A DNA stretch of 64,000 bases from Amaranthus tricolor (GCF_026212465.1 NC_080062.1:7126297-7190296), one strand, 5' to 3'; numbered from the stretch's first letter, positions 36,201-48,064 are shown. Numbers and translations: made by a program. Notes: generated from the sequence alone by a model not told the origin.

Positions 36201-37969
36201 AAAATGATTGTAAAATAGCCCAAACCTGACCATAATTCTTTTTTTATTTGCGATTCGCAAGGAGATTACTGAATCATATGATAGTATGTTTTATGAACAA
36301 GCGTTGTGGTGACAAAGCTCTAAAATTATATTTATAATAGTGGTTGTCTTAGGTTGCTGATAATGCATTAATTAGTGTGGAATTTCTATTTTATTCTCTT
36401 ATATTGGACGGATGTGCTCTGTTTTGATCATGGTGTTAAGAATGCCAAAAAAAGTTTCGGTGATGCTTGCATGTTAGTGTGATATTGACTAGGTAACTAG
36501 TTTAAATACTTTGGTTGTGTAGCAGATGCTGCTGTGAAATTTTACTCGAGATCCTGAACTAGATGGGAGTGTATTTTTTTGTCTTTGCATGTTGATAAGC
36601 CGACCCAATATTGCTGGGATTCGGACTTTGACATTGTTGTGCACGCTAATATTGCCAAAGTGTTTAACGTGCATTGAAATCTGAACCCATGGACTGATGT
36701 GATCTATTTCTTCCATAGATTGATGTGATTTATATCTTCGATCGTACAAAATCTTTGATCTATTTCTGACTTGCGATTTGTGACATATTTGCAGAAAATA
36801 ATGAAGGAGAAAAATACTCTTGCGGAACGTTTGAAAAACGCTGAAGCTGCAAGGAAAAAATTTGATGAAGAGTTGAAAAGATATGCTACGGAAAGTGTTA
36901 CCAAAAAGGAGATTAGGCAGTCCCTTGAAGATGAAGTGCGAAGGCTAACACAAACAGTTGGGCAAACTGAAGGGGAGAAGCGAGAGAAGGAAGAGCAAGT
37001 TGCTCGTTGTGAAGCTTATATTAATGAAATGGAGTTGAAATTGCGGGATTGCGAGGTATATGACTCAACTTTAGATGATTTAGAGCAACTTCAAATTTCT
37101 TCATGCTTATGATGGATGATTTTGTGACAATGACAATATTGCCTCATGTTCAAGCTTTTAGATTTAATTTAAATAAAAGATTAAGAGTTCGTCATATATG
37201 AGACTGTCTCACCATCACCATGAGGCGGACCTATAAAATTAGCCAATTATCACTTTAAAATTGTAAATGATCACTTTAATACACTAAATATGCATGGGCC
37301 AGCCCAATAGAGACCATCTCATTTAAGAATTTGTTAAAGAATAAAGATATACATAGAATTTAAAAGAGCAAATCAAGTGCTTAAAGCCCTTTAAAGTTCC
37401 GGTCGAGCTCCGTTAATGTTACATGTCATTGCCCTTAAAAAGCAACACCTAGTGTTTACAATGTAATCGGGAAAACACGTCCTTGGTTTATGGAGTATAT
37501 GCAGAAAGCCTTTGAAAAGTTAGGTCTCAAAAGCCGGTTGCCATTTGATTTCATTTCTTTCATTTAATCTTACTAGTTTCTCGTTTTCATGCAGCATTAC
37601 ATCCATACCGTCGAGGCTTCTCTTCAGGAAGAAATGTCACGACATGCTCCTCTATATGGCGTTGGCTTGGAAGCTCTTTCAATGAAGGAGCTCGAGACAT
37701 TGGCTGGCATCCATGAAGCCGGTTTAAGGCAAATCCGCACCCTCCAACAACAGTGCAAGGCTTCTTCAGCAGGTAGTCCTCGAATTAGCCCACATGCCCT
37801 TCCACATACGCATGCGTTATTCTCAAATGCAATGCAACATGCCGCACCACCTCTACCATCAACGTCTGTTAATTTGCCGCTTGACCTTGTCACAAGCGGT
37901 GCCGGGGTTCATAGCAACGGTCATCATATGAACGGTGCAATGGGTCCCTGGATTTTCAAGCATACTTGA
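27278..37969 (+). CDS. Four-MATH (TRAF-like) coiled-coil protein, orthologue type of Arabidopsis At2g25320, intact, 10 exons
   Basis: Exons 27278-28700, 29367-29819, 29913-30214, 33339-34079, 34160-34438, 34630-34791, 34887-35819, 35899-36114, 36795-37055 and 37595-37969 join in phase to 1714 residues (family about 1670). After a serine run come four MATH domains at about 70-210, 255-405, 428-585 and 590-725, each opening with a K(F/W)TW or CKW motif, for example SGKFTWKVHNF and SSFTWKVENF. Then an acidic conserved block (SEDDQDALTTDPDDLIDSED), a helical region (about 820-1400) and a long coiled coil (about 1400-1620), ending PWIFKHT. MATH domains bind peptide motifs in partner proteins; relatives act as TRAF-like adaptors for ubiquitin ligases. 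The role of this exact subfamily is poorly defined. Introns 1 and 8 hold copies of one dispersed repeat and intron 3 a LINE tail. The first ATG is used; M31 and M42 are alternatives. Confidence 0.93.
27299..27347. repeat. TCA/TCT trinucleotide repeat coding the N-terminal serine run
   Basis: About 14 serine codons, mostly TCA, TCT or TCG, code residues 9-22 of the MATH protein. A likely length-variable tract. Confidence 0.9.
28905..29040 (+). repeat. Dispersed repeat of about 130 bp, copy 2 of 3
   Basis: GGTAACATAATTCGCCAGTC to GCGATTCGCAAGGAGATTAG, in MATH intron 1. The same word order occurs at 36148-36275 and, reversed, at 14005-14135. Confidence 0.8.
31720..31858 (+). mobile_element. RTE-type LINE 3'-end fragment in MATH intron 3
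   Basis: GAATGAATGGAATTGGAAGC, then TTATTGGTTCATATAGTCAA, CCCAATCTTTTGGAATTAAG and TTTTTGACATTATTTTTGTTG. This matches the tail of the LINE at 24500-25350 and the fragment at 44600-44690. Confidence 0.6.
36148..36275 (+). repeat. Dispersed repeat of about 130 bp, copy 3 of 3
   Basis: GTAACATAATTCGCTAGTTA to GCGATTCGCAAGGAGATTAC, in MATH intron 8. Same orientation as the copy in intron 1. Confidence 0.8.
37184..37335. mobile_element. Short MITE of the GAGACCGTCT-terminus family in MATH intron 9
   Basis: The left end has ATGAGACTGTCTCACC. The right end has GAGACCATCTCATTTAAGAA, its approximate inverse. The interior includes AATTAGCCAATTATCAC and ATGATCACTTTAA. The termini resemble those of the foldback elements at 42-963, 2095-2425 and 2699-3889. 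Confidence 0.55.
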
Positions 37970-39501
37970 AATAGCCAAGAAATCGTCGGTCCAAATTTTC
38001 TCGATGGCCCTCTTCCTCGACTTTTGCAAAGGTGAATGTAGGTAAAAACGAGGTTTGTTCATTTTTTTTCGGGGTTGATACTCATTATGCCTCATCCTTG
38101 GCATTTGATCTCTAGCACTTCGGTCGGGTACGGGGGATATATTACATACGTATAACGCACGAAGATGGAAGAAATGTGGGTGTGATTTTATTTGTAATTG
38201 CGAGTGAGATTGGGGAATGAGTCTCAATGGAACTAGCATTTGCAAATGCCTACAATATTTTGGTCCATCCTTTTTACATCACAAGGTTAATTCAAAAAGC
38301 TTCAAAAGTTTTGGTATCTCATTATTTTGCACTCTTTTTGTTTCGTTTGGATCTTCGTTATTTTCATTCTAATGAATTAACTCTAAATACAAATAAATGA
38401 AAATGAACAAAAATGGTAAAAAGCTTTGAAAATGTACTCCCTTCGTGTGGTGTTTGTTTATTTTTTTTGACACGCCTTTCAAATTAAATTTTTAAGCAAT
38501 AATATTTCTAATTACGCATCATAACAAATTATAAAAATTGTATGATAAAAAACTTTGTATTAACACGAACGGAATATATAAGTTTATTTCAATAAATACC
38601 TTAAAAATATATTTCTCTCAACGTAATATCATGATTATTGGTCAAAATAGTAATGTCCATTTATGGAGTAATAATGCATATACAATATTCATCTACAACT
38701 CTAAACCGTCGTCTTATTTATTTTGGCTCCGGAATCAAAGATAAAAAAACTAAAAACTTTATTGTTATAAATAATATAATACTTATAATTTTTTATTGTG
38801 GATATTAATAGTAAATAGTAAATTATATTTAAAATTTAAATCAAGTCAATATTAACCTTGTAAATGAACATAAAATTTTTTAGACTCTAAAAGTTTTGAG
38901 ACTCTAAGCAATAGTCTGCTTTTTTATTGCTAATCGACGGTCATTAATAGATCATGCTGTTTAGTTAACTTCATAAAAAAATTATGAAAAAATTTAGTCA
39001 TTTTGCTCGGTTTATGGAATTATATGTTAACTTGAAAAAAATATCAAAAAATTTGTTTTAACTTGAGAAAAATATCAAAAATCTTAGTTCCAATTAGTAA
39101 AAGTCAATATCAATGAATATTAGGAGTACTTAATTAATTTAATTTATTAATGTATATAATTCATTAAATGTAACAACATTTGTTTTTAAAATGATAATAA
39201 TATACCAACGTAAATAACATGATTTATTAACTCCCAGAGATCCTAAAAATTAGGAAAATATGAGGATATAATCAATATGATCCTAAATAACAATTATTTC
39301 CCGTTAAAGCTTAACTATAAATTTCTTAACAAATAAAATTCCATCCACAAATATACATTGCTTAAAAGTAGTATTTAGTTTTTTTTCTCCCCCAATATAT
39401 ATAAAGAAAATTAAAAAAGTTAACTAGAAATTATTTATCTTGATTGTGGTTGATTTCTTACTATAATTGGGTAATTATAGTTTGCACATTTGGTGTTGTA
39501 G
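37970..39501. other. 3' flank of the MATH gene and AT-rich spacer
   Basis: The MATH 3' UTR probably reaches about 38260. A MITE fragment starts at 38437 (TACTCCCTTCGTGTGG). No first ACT-domain exon for the downstream ACR-like gene was found here. Confidence 0.5.
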
Positions 39502-39815
39502 GATAAAAATGGTAACAAGCTTAGGGACCAAACAGTTCTCAACAAAATTCAACAGGTACATAAATCAACCATTTAATTTTTATGCTCACTCCAAATGGCG
39601 TTAATTGTATTCTATACGTGATGTGAACATGTGCAACACATGGGTTATGCACACAGTGCACTTGATGTAGAGCTTACGTGTTGCATTAACATTTCAACCA
39701 TATATAAATAAAAACAATGTAATATTCTTTTGAGTTTGCTACTGAAAGTGATATATTATGAGGAAAAATATTACTTTGAACAGCAAATTTAAAGGAATAG
39801 AGAGTGTAAATTATA

Positions 39816-39985
39816 CTTCCTCAATTCCAAAATACTTATAACATTTGACTTTTCAAACAGTCAAATGCACTAATCACAAACAAGATTTCAATTGACTGTG
39901 TTTTAACTTATAGATTAAAACTAATCACAAACTAAGAGTGATTAATAAATAGTGCAATATTTCTAATGTTGCAAGTAATTTAGAA
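39816..39985. mobile_element. Stowaway-like MITE family C, right-truncated copy
   Basis: TA then CTTCCTCAATTCC. The interior ATTGACTGTGTTTTAAC and TATAGATTAAAA matches 22605-22862. The right inverted end is missing. It lies in ACR intron 1. Confidence 0.6.
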
Positions 39986-40744
39986 TAAATAAATAGGTTT
40001 GAGTTTGGTTTTTCAACCTAAATAACTTGATAGATTGATGTGTGACGTTCTTAGTTTTTTAGTTTTACATAATATTTTTGAGTTGTAACCTACTAATATT
40101 TTGTCAATTTTTATTATTTGAGTTTAATATTACACAATTATGACTAATTTTAACCCAATACAAACAATTTTTAAAATTTTAAAATTTAATCAAAAAAACT
40201 AAATGATTTTTTAACTATCTTATAGCAACGAGAATAAAATAATAATAATAATAATAATAATAAATGATCAATAACACAAGTCTACATAGAATGCAGGGCA
40301 TTGGATCAGCAAGAGTCAAGTCAAAGCCTACACTAGTGAAGCCAAGCACAAGCAAAAGCTTCGTATCAAAACACACTGCAATAGAAATGACAACTGATAG
40401 ACCAGGACTCCTTTCTGAAATCTCAGCTGTTCTTACTGATCTTTATTGTAATATCGTTGAGGCTCATGCTTGGTGTCACAATGCTCAATTGGCTTCCGTT
40501 GTCCATTTCTCCGATCAATCTTCTCTTTCTCCCATCGACGATCCCAATCGATTAGCCTCTATTGAAGAACACCTTACAATGGTATTGCATTCATGTTCTT
40601 TGATAAGTCTAGTGTGTTTCTGTAAGTACTTCGGAGGCCAGTTCTTTTATTTTTTGAGTCAGGAAAAAAGAATGGAAATTGATTCGTTCTGTAGTGGTGA
40701 CAATCGACACTAAAAAAACTTTGACAACAAATAAAAAGCCTCAG

Positions 40745-40870
40745 TCTCCGACTTTGGCGACAAAAAAGGTGACAATAAGCTTTTTGTTGCAACGTTGGCG
40801 TCATAGGCTTTTTTTCACCTTTTTTGTCGCCAATGTATGTGGCCAAGAATTTTTTTTCCGCTAACATTGT
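40745..40870. mobile_element. Foldback element in the ACR-like intron
   Basis: TTTGGCGACAAAAAAGGTGA and its reverse complement TCACCTTTTTTGTCGCCAA flank about 45 bp. The arms could form a hairpin of about 20 bp. Further ACAAC/GTTG matches extend it less clearly. Confidence 0.6.
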
Positions 40871-42452
40871 TGCTAAAGTATAGGCCGAATAGAGAAAAAA
40901 AAAATCAAATTTAAATTTTTGTAGGAGGCAAATTTCACTACTATGCTAGGTCTATAAGCATTTTTGTGTCGAAATACTTGAAATACATATTAACTTTGTC
41001 CATATGTTTACAATAATGCTAAAGTCTTAATCCATCGATTCATATGTTTACAATAATATTAAAGTCTTAATCCATCGGTATAAGGTTAGCTATATAAACA
41101 AAAATAGGAGAAATAATTGTGAAGGAACCAACTCAACCAAAGCAAACTCATGATGGTTGAAGGCACCTAATACGTTATGTATACACTCTATTATGCCTCC
41201 TCACATGATAGCCATTTGGGCTAGAACTGTTTTCTTATACATGAATCTAAGTACTCCACTTTGAAATGAAAGGTGGATCATGGATGAGATACAAACTTGT
41301 TATCTTTCGTCATGCTAAATTTAATAAATTGTATATCATGTTTACAAAAAACTTATAACCAAGTATATATTGAGGTCTATATCATGTCGACTCAATTTTT
41401 AACAACTCTAATTGATACGTTTTTCGAACAGAAAATCTCCATCTTCTCATTGGTTGTTGGGTACCCACATCTAGGTACTCGGGGCAAAATCAACCCTAGT
41501 TGAAATAGACTTAAAACAACAAGAATTAAAGACATCAAATGTTATTGGTGAAGGAATAAAAATGATCACCAATGTTGAGAGGCGATTGCACCAGCTTATG
41601 CTGTCGAATCGAGATTTCGATTCGCCAGCTTTCGAGCCCTCGACTTCTCCTAGATCTCCACTCGAACATCAGGGTGACGAGGAGGCCGGGATGAAAGCAA
41701 TTATATACATTGAAGGATGCCATGAAAAGGGCTACTCGATTATTAGTGTAGAGTGCAGGGACCGTGCTAGGGTCGTATTCGACACTTCGTGTACACTCAT
41801 TGATATGGAATATGTGATCTTTCATGGTTACATAAATACTCGAGATGGACATGCCTTTCAGGTTTGGAAATGTTTCTCTATGATCTATCCTATGTTGTCT
41901 TCAATTCGCTAAAGATTTATAGTTTTTTTTTTTAATTTTTTTTAGTTTCGTATTATATTATAGTAAAATAACTCGTTAAATCATATGCTTTTCTAGTGTT
42001 GCTATATTAAGGGTCAATTATACTCAAGGCTGGTTCTTATGCTATTCGGGATAGCCGACTGCCTAGGGCCGAATAAAATAAGGGGCCTCAAATATTAAAT
42101 GGTGCTATTCAAGCCCGATTCTGAGCAACGCTTTTTAAGTGATTTGTTTGTAAATCTTTTTTATATTTGAAGTAATATAATGTTACCAATTATATGATTA
42201 AGCAATCATTCATCCATTGGTTTCATGCAAAATAACTGATTAAATACCAGTTATCATTAGTTACAACCGAATGTAATAACAACACAATGCATCACGAAAC
42301 AAAGCTTTTCTACACGAGAAGTCATGTCTGTACAAAGTGCTCAAACAAGCAAATGCTTTGGACATAAAGCTTTAATACTTGTTTTGTCCTAATAATTCGT
42401 TCATGACTTAAGGGATATGTCCTAACTTGTTCTAACTTTCAACATCATTCGG

Positions 42453-42455
<3 letters not shown>

Positions 42456-42493
<38 letters not shown>
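42456..42493. repeat. Poly(T) run of 38 bases
   Basis: An uninterrupted T tract. It could be the poly(A) tail of a minus-strand retroinsertion, but no flanking duplication was identified. Confidence 0.9.
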
Positions 42494-42494
<1 letters not shown>

Positions 42495-42689
42495 TGTTCA
42501 TGTAAATAGGTAAAGACCTGTCATAGGTTAAGTTTCCACTTTCCATCCATTTCTATGCAAATAAATAAAAGCTTGATTGTTAAAGTCACATACATTTTAG
42601 TTCACCAAATCTGAATTGCTTGTAACCCGGTCTGTGTTTCTCTTTGATAGAGTATACAATATATCCCATAGCTTCAAGCATCAACTTAT

Positions 42690-42775
42690 CCTTTTGGCTA
42701 AGTTACTGTCTTGACATATTTCGAAGGCCAACGTGACAAGAGATCACGGGTTCGAACATCATCTAACCTTCGATT
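42690..42775 (+). other. Possible tRNA-derived SINE head
   Basis: TTGGCTAAGTTA (A-box-like) and GGGTTCGAACAT (B-box-like) are about 55 bp apart, the spacing expected in tRNA-derived SINEs. No poly(A) tail or target duplication is assigned. Confidence 0.3.
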
Positions 42776-43934
42776 CAAGTGAAATATAGAGTGACAAGTA
42801 TAGCGATGGCATGTGTTGAATCTAAACTTTTTACCCAAACAACTTCCGTGAGAGGGGGTGTAGTAAATATATGGCTTTAACCATCAGCTTAAGCTTTTGG
42901 TTAAAGCTCCAAGGCTACTCTATGTTATATACTCTATTAGCACTCTTCATCTACTATGATAACCGAATTTAACATATATGGAGCAGAGTAAATCATAGTT
43001 TTTAGCAGATTTTTAATAGACTGAATACAGAACACAATTTTCCTTTTTAGAGAATTCTCTACATATGGACAGAAAGTGCAATTTTACATGATTTTTGAAT
43101 GGAATAAAACTAGCCAGTTAGTATTTCCTGCTGAATACATGTTACTACATGAAATTATAAGACAGATAAATAAAATCATATCAAAATATTACCTAAGTTG
43201 CAAATTTAGTCTTCTAAGCCAAACAGAATGCAAAATCATATGAAAAACATCAAACCTCTTTGCAGGCCTGTTGAGAATAAAATGTTGTCTAACAGCTTTG
43301 ATCCCTTCAATAAGCTTTTTGTACTTCTCTTCAGAAACAGCTGATAAATCTTTTAACTTAGGAATATCTTCAATATCCACCTGTATCGAAAACGCTTCCC
43401 ATCTTAGAACATCACTGAAAGGAAAAACATAGTTCTTAGACAGTATAACTGGCACACAATCTGCATAAATGGCCTCCACTATTCTTGGACTAGCAACTTC
43501 ATAGCCACTTGGACAAAGGCAGAACTTAGACTGAAGCATAATAGTGTAATAATCCAAGCCCTTTCGGAGGTATTCATAGACTTGGTGGGCTGGGTCTCAT
43601 CCTTTCCATTGGTCGAGGAGGACAGGCCTTATTGAACCATGGAGACAACCAGCGAAGAAAGCTAAGTATGGTCGATGAGTAGTTTTTCTTCGCCGTCTAG
43701 AGATAAGTTTTGGAGAAATGTTGCCATCCAAAAGGTAGATTTCAGGTAAGCTTGCATCTTTTTGTGGGTTAAAGCCCTCGGAGGTGTTTGCATTGCATAG
43801 AACCCTTATAGATTTGTTGTATAGGTTTGAATTTGCACGTGAGGTATAAGGTCCCTGCAGCAAAAGACACATATTTGGTCAATTTGGTTTCTATATTGCA
43901 AGAACTGTAAGATATAAAAGCACAGTTATACTAT

Positions 43935-44275
43935 GTTTAGATGAAAAACACACCATCATTTTCCTTCCCTTCCCCTTTTTTCAGTATAGGTGGGATCGGA
44001 TTATGCATCGGGTAAAGCCCCGATTCGTGATCCTAGCTGACAAAGAACCATGAAGGGTAAAACCAACCAAGAGGTGATCGATGATCAAGATTCAAGAGGT
44101 GACATTCCCAATCTCTGTAAGAGGCCAACTCTAAGGAGGCAAGGACCAAAGAATAAGACAAATGCCTCTCCCTTGATTCAAACCAAGATCTGATCATGAA
44201 AAAGGAGATCTCCATATAACCAACTTGGCTTCTCTTCCCTTCCCGTCCCTTCTTGAATGCTATCAAAACAACCGT
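43935..44275. other. Insert-like block in the GT47 pseudogene intron
   Basis: GC-richer than its flanks, bordered by CTTCCCTTCCCC at the left and CTTCCCTTCCCGTCCC at the right. Frames through it have no recognisable similarity. Possibly an inserted non-autonomous element. Confidence 0.3.
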
Positions 44276-44599
44276 TCTGATATTAAATTAAGTATACAAG
44301 TAATGAAAAGAATTTATGTTCTCACTTCAGTTGATTGTTCATAGCTAATCAAATTTTCCAATGATGAAAACATATAAGCTTTATATTATACTTAGCTTTG
44401 AAGAACATAATTCTAAATAAAAGCATAGAAAAAAGAAGTGTGGCGGGTATTGAGGATAAGATGAAAACTTTTGTCCAAGGTGGTAAAGGATATGCAACTA
44501 TGAATTATTTTGGTGAACCACTAAGAAAATAGAAAAGTTTGAGCTTTAATGATTAGTAAAGAAGGCTCCTAAAGGGGAAGAGTGAAAATAGAAGAAAGG

Positions 44600-44690
44600 A
44601 GAATTAATGTAGAATAATTTATTGATTCATGTAACTAGTCTGGTGTTTTGGGATAAGGTTAAGGTTTGACATTATTGTTATATGTTAAGT
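44600..44690 (+). mobile_element. RTE-type LINE 3'-end fragment
   Basis: TTTATTGATTCATGTAACTA, then TTTTGGGATAAGGTTAAGG and TTTGACATTATTGTTA, matching the tails at 25260-25348 and 31775-31858. Confidence 0.55.
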
Positions 44691-44922
44691 AATAAGTAGA
44701 AGCGTGGTGTTAATAAAATTTATAAAGAGAAAGGGAGTTACCCAATCATGACAACTGAGCATGAAGTGATCAGCCCCTTTAGTGAGATTCCAGAAGGGAT
44801 ACTTGGTGGTACATCACCTTCAATTATGTAGATGTTCTTACATGGTTCCGTCATGAACAAGTGGTACATCACCTTCCTCGTACACGTATACTTTCAATCT
44901 TCTTTCCATTTCTCGATACCTC

Positions 44923-46077
44923 CTGTACAAATTGCCTTAAAATTTATTAGAAAAACAAAATTTAAAATTTTCGTAATATGTCATGCTAAATTTGCTACAA
45001 ATCACTTTCAAAAGAAAAATGTGTGGATGGTCATAGTATTATTATAAAGGGATAAACAATATATCTGTAGATGAGTGTAGTATTAGATTGTGTTATACAT
45101 GCATGTTTAGTGGCCGGGGAATAGTGTGAATGTGTGAATTGTGATGACCATAAAAGGCCATCACAGCTAGGTGGACCTTCATTGGGGATAAAGGGAGCTT
45201 GTCCCTGAAAAGTTTTGGATTGATATATAAAAATAAAATGTACTATAACAATTACATTACAATTACAATAAAAATAATGGAATATATTAGCTTAGTGGGC
45301 AAAAGTATAATTTTTAAACTAGAGCTTTATAATTCAAATCATACCTTTTCAATAATTTTAAACCCTTTAACTTACAGATTAAGATCTACGACTAATAACG
45401 AATTCACAACTTACTAGATAATTATCTTTCAGCATGGTGGAAACTGTAATTTGTAATGACAGAGAGGATGGAGAGGTACTAATATCTAAAGTTACATGAT
45501 GTTATTAGGTAATAAGACTTCAAATCACCCAACTCTGATTTGTATGGGATATCATCTATGACTTCAAATAAAGTTAATGGTAATAAACCTGATAGCGCGC
45601 TAGTTAGCTGCTGTCTAACATAACATATTCAGATCACAATCACTGAAGAAATAACAAAGATGGTGACATGCTAATTACACCAAAAAATAAAGATTAATCT
45701 TTTTCAAAAGGTTCAACTGCTTCAACAGTGACCCTGATAATGATTCTAATAGCAACAGTACTTGATATATATTGAGTATATATAGCTTTTTCCTAACAAG
45801 CTGTACGTATCGATCAAGAGTCTAGTTCAACTGTAATATGAACAGAAAATTTGTGTAATGAGGTGTTCTTGCTAATGACAGCAAAACCTAATTTGTTATA
45901 TCAACTAAACTAAGTCATGGAAAAAATTTCTGTTATATAGTAATTTAAACATTTGATACTTATACAAACAATAATCTTGAAGAAAATACAATTTTTCACT
46001 TGCTGCCCTAATTTGTTATCAAACTTCATGAATTTTGGCCTTTAAGTTTCTTCATCACACAACATATTGTTTGACAT
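44923..46077. other. AT-rich intergenic DNA, no gene recognised
   Basis: No coding exon is supported on either strand. Short frames at 44832-45047 and 45199-45417 have no domain, and the first runs antisense to the GT47 exon. Confidence 0.45.
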
Positions 46078-46080
46078 TTA

Positions 46081-46612
46081 CGGCCCGTTTGGTACATGGT
46101 ATTAGAGAGCGGTAATGGTAATAAAATTAAGTAATAAAAAATTTGGTTGTTTGGATACCTTCAATGGTAATGGATGGTAATAAAATAAGGTAATGAAATT
46201 ACCAAAAAGGGTCATTTTTATTACCATCAAACAACCTGGTATTAGGCTGTAATGGTAATGAAGTATTACTATGGTAATAAAATAAGGTAATGTTGTTTCG
46301 AGCCGAAGAAAAAAAATAATGAAGAAAAAAAGGTAATGTATGTAATTATCCAAAAAATATTATTATTAATAAAAGAATCATTAGATAGAATAATTATTAG
46401 ATACAAATATACAATAAACTAAGAGTCATTACCATTTTTTATTACTAACAACCAAATGTAATTAATGGAATATTATCTTCCATTACCATTCTTTAGTCAT
46501 GTACACCAAATAAAAGAATCTTCATTACCAATTCTCATATCCATTCCTTCATTACTATTGCCATTACAACATTTTATTCCCATTATTTCATTACCATCAA
46601 CCAAACGGACCG
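46081..46612. mobile_element. Tourist/PIF-Harbinger-like MITE with TTA target duplication
   Basis: Ends are CGGCCCGTTTGGTACATGGT and, inverted, CATCAACCAAACGGACCG. TTA occurs immediately outside both ends (46078-46080 and 46613-46615), the 3-bp duplication typical of PIF/Harbinger. The 532-bp interior is filled with inverted GGTAATGGTAATAA units and their complements, and has no transposase. Confidence 0.85.
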
Positions 46613-47144
46613 TTAGAGCATAATGAGTATTTAAGCCCATACCAAAGTGTTATGAAAATAGTGGGACAAAATAAGTATAAATACTTAAGTCCAAAAGGGA
46701 AGGTGGTTACCAAGAAAAGAAAACCGATTATAATCTATTTCATGCCATGCCAATTTATGAAATGGGAAAGGTGGTATCTCCGTATCTGGTATGACATGGG
46801 AAAGTGACAGGCATGACATCGGAAAAGTGATAGGTACGCATATTTCCCTATATAAGTGGGGGTTGCATTAAGAATAAAAAGCTACATATCGTAAAAACTT
46901 AAGTATTGATTTTTTACTTGTGTGAGTGTATACTCTGTATTTCCTTCTTCTCCTACATCTCTTCTCACCATTAGAGGATCCAAAATTCTTCCCTCTCATC
47001 GCATCCAGACTATAATTCCACTAAATTAGCCACATCCAACCATCAGTTTCATAGATGATAACAACTACTTAAGATAGTTTGATGCATTCATCCAAAATAC
47101 TCTTAGCAGCATCTATGGCAGAAAATGCTATGTGATAATACATA

Positions 47145-47395
47145 CTCTCTCCGATTCACCCCATTTTTTTATCGGGTCAAGTCACTTTAAATGTCTCAGT
47201 TTTATTTTTTGGATATGTTAATTTTACCTATTTACTCTTACTAAACTTGACCTTTTCATGCTTTTGCACTTACTAACCCACTTTACCACTATCAAAATTT
47301 AAAAACACTACACTTTTTATTTCGCATGTAATCCTATTTAATTACTTAAAAATAATAAAAAAGTCAAATAAAACACATTAAATGAATAGGAATAA
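47145..47395. mobile_element. Stowaway-like MITE, family B copy 1
   Basis: Preceded by TA; starts CTCTCTCCGATTCACC and ends GAATAGGAATAATTAA. The interior GGGTCAAGTCACTTTAAATG, followed by TCTCA, is the inverse of sequence in the copy at 58397-58647. Confidence 0.65.
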
Positions 47396-48064
47396 TTAAT
47401 AGCTTTTTACCCTATATTTGTTTTCTTTAGCATTATCGTGAGCGAAGGACTAAGCATATTATAGGACCACAACCTCGACAATTAAATTATTTTGGTACAT
47501 TCCCTACATGCATTTTGGGCCGTAACACTAATATTAACACTTACCAAATATCCAAATACAGGTAAAATGTCCATTTGCAACTAGCTAGTGCCTAGTAGCC
47601 TAGTACAACATTGTGAACATTGGCGGCTAGTGAACTTCAAAACATTCCTGGGTTAGAAACGTAGAAGCCAGGCAAATTGATTATTTAACTTTATTATGAA
47701 CAACGAAAGATTATAATGGACTAAAAAATGTTAATTTTTACTCTGCATCTGATCATAAACACATTTATTTATATAAAGTTATACATGATGTTTGTTACCA
47801 AAGGTTAATAAAAAACAATCTGTTTATTATTATTATTATCCCTAACAAGTGTAAGATTGCATATATTTAACTATTTAAACGCCCTAAGTGAGTGACGTTT
47901 ACTGGCATTGGAATAATCCAATGTAATATATGATGGACCATTGGGGCCATATTGGACCAATGTCCCTGTCGCAGTTTGAAGCCAAAAACAAATGGTAAAC
48001 ATAAACCCAATATTTATCACATGTATTTTAGTTTTTGACTTCCAAAAGAGTATAAAGCATTATA

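Larger units (their letters stand above)
39502..41861 (+). pseudogene. ACT-domain-repeat (ACR-type) gene lacking both ends, open in between
   Basis: Three in-phase exons are visible: 39502-39555 (DKNGNKLRDQTVLNKIQQ), 40297-40581 (an ACT domain with HTAIEMTTDRPGLLSEISAV) and 41532-41861 (VERRLHQLM, then an ACT domain with CHEKGYSIISVECRDRARVV and DTSCTLIDMEYVIFH). They total 223 codons without a stop. ACR proteins normally have about 410-480 residues and four ACT domains, thought to sense amino acids or small ligands. Here the N-terminal ACT exons are absent upstream to the MATH gene, and the exons after DGHAFQ are absent downstream to 43188. The donor at 40582 and acceptor at 41531 are weaker than in relatives and are inferred. 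I read it as a truncated pseudogene. A short expressed two-ACT protein is the alternative. Confidence 0.7.
43189..44922 (-). pseudogene. GT47 exostosin-family glycosyltransferase pseudogene
   Basis: The last exon (43854-43189, 222 codons) matches plant GT47 beta-glucuronosyltransferase/xylan-pectin type enzymes of the Golgi: [40 protein letters not shown], and a C-terminal LHSVWLRRLNLQLR. An in-frame TGA at 43599-43597 interrupts it just after LLDQWKG; the frame continues beyond. An upstream exon (44922-44742) holds MERRLKVYVYEEGDVPLVHD at its start and [12 protein letters not shown] at its end. Between them are a one-base insertion and a deletion of roughly 60 codons relative to the family. 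The 13-base word GGTGATGTACCAC occurs twice around the damage. The first exon is not seen here. It is a paralogue of the intact gene at 62766-63437, on the same strand. Confidence 0.85.
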
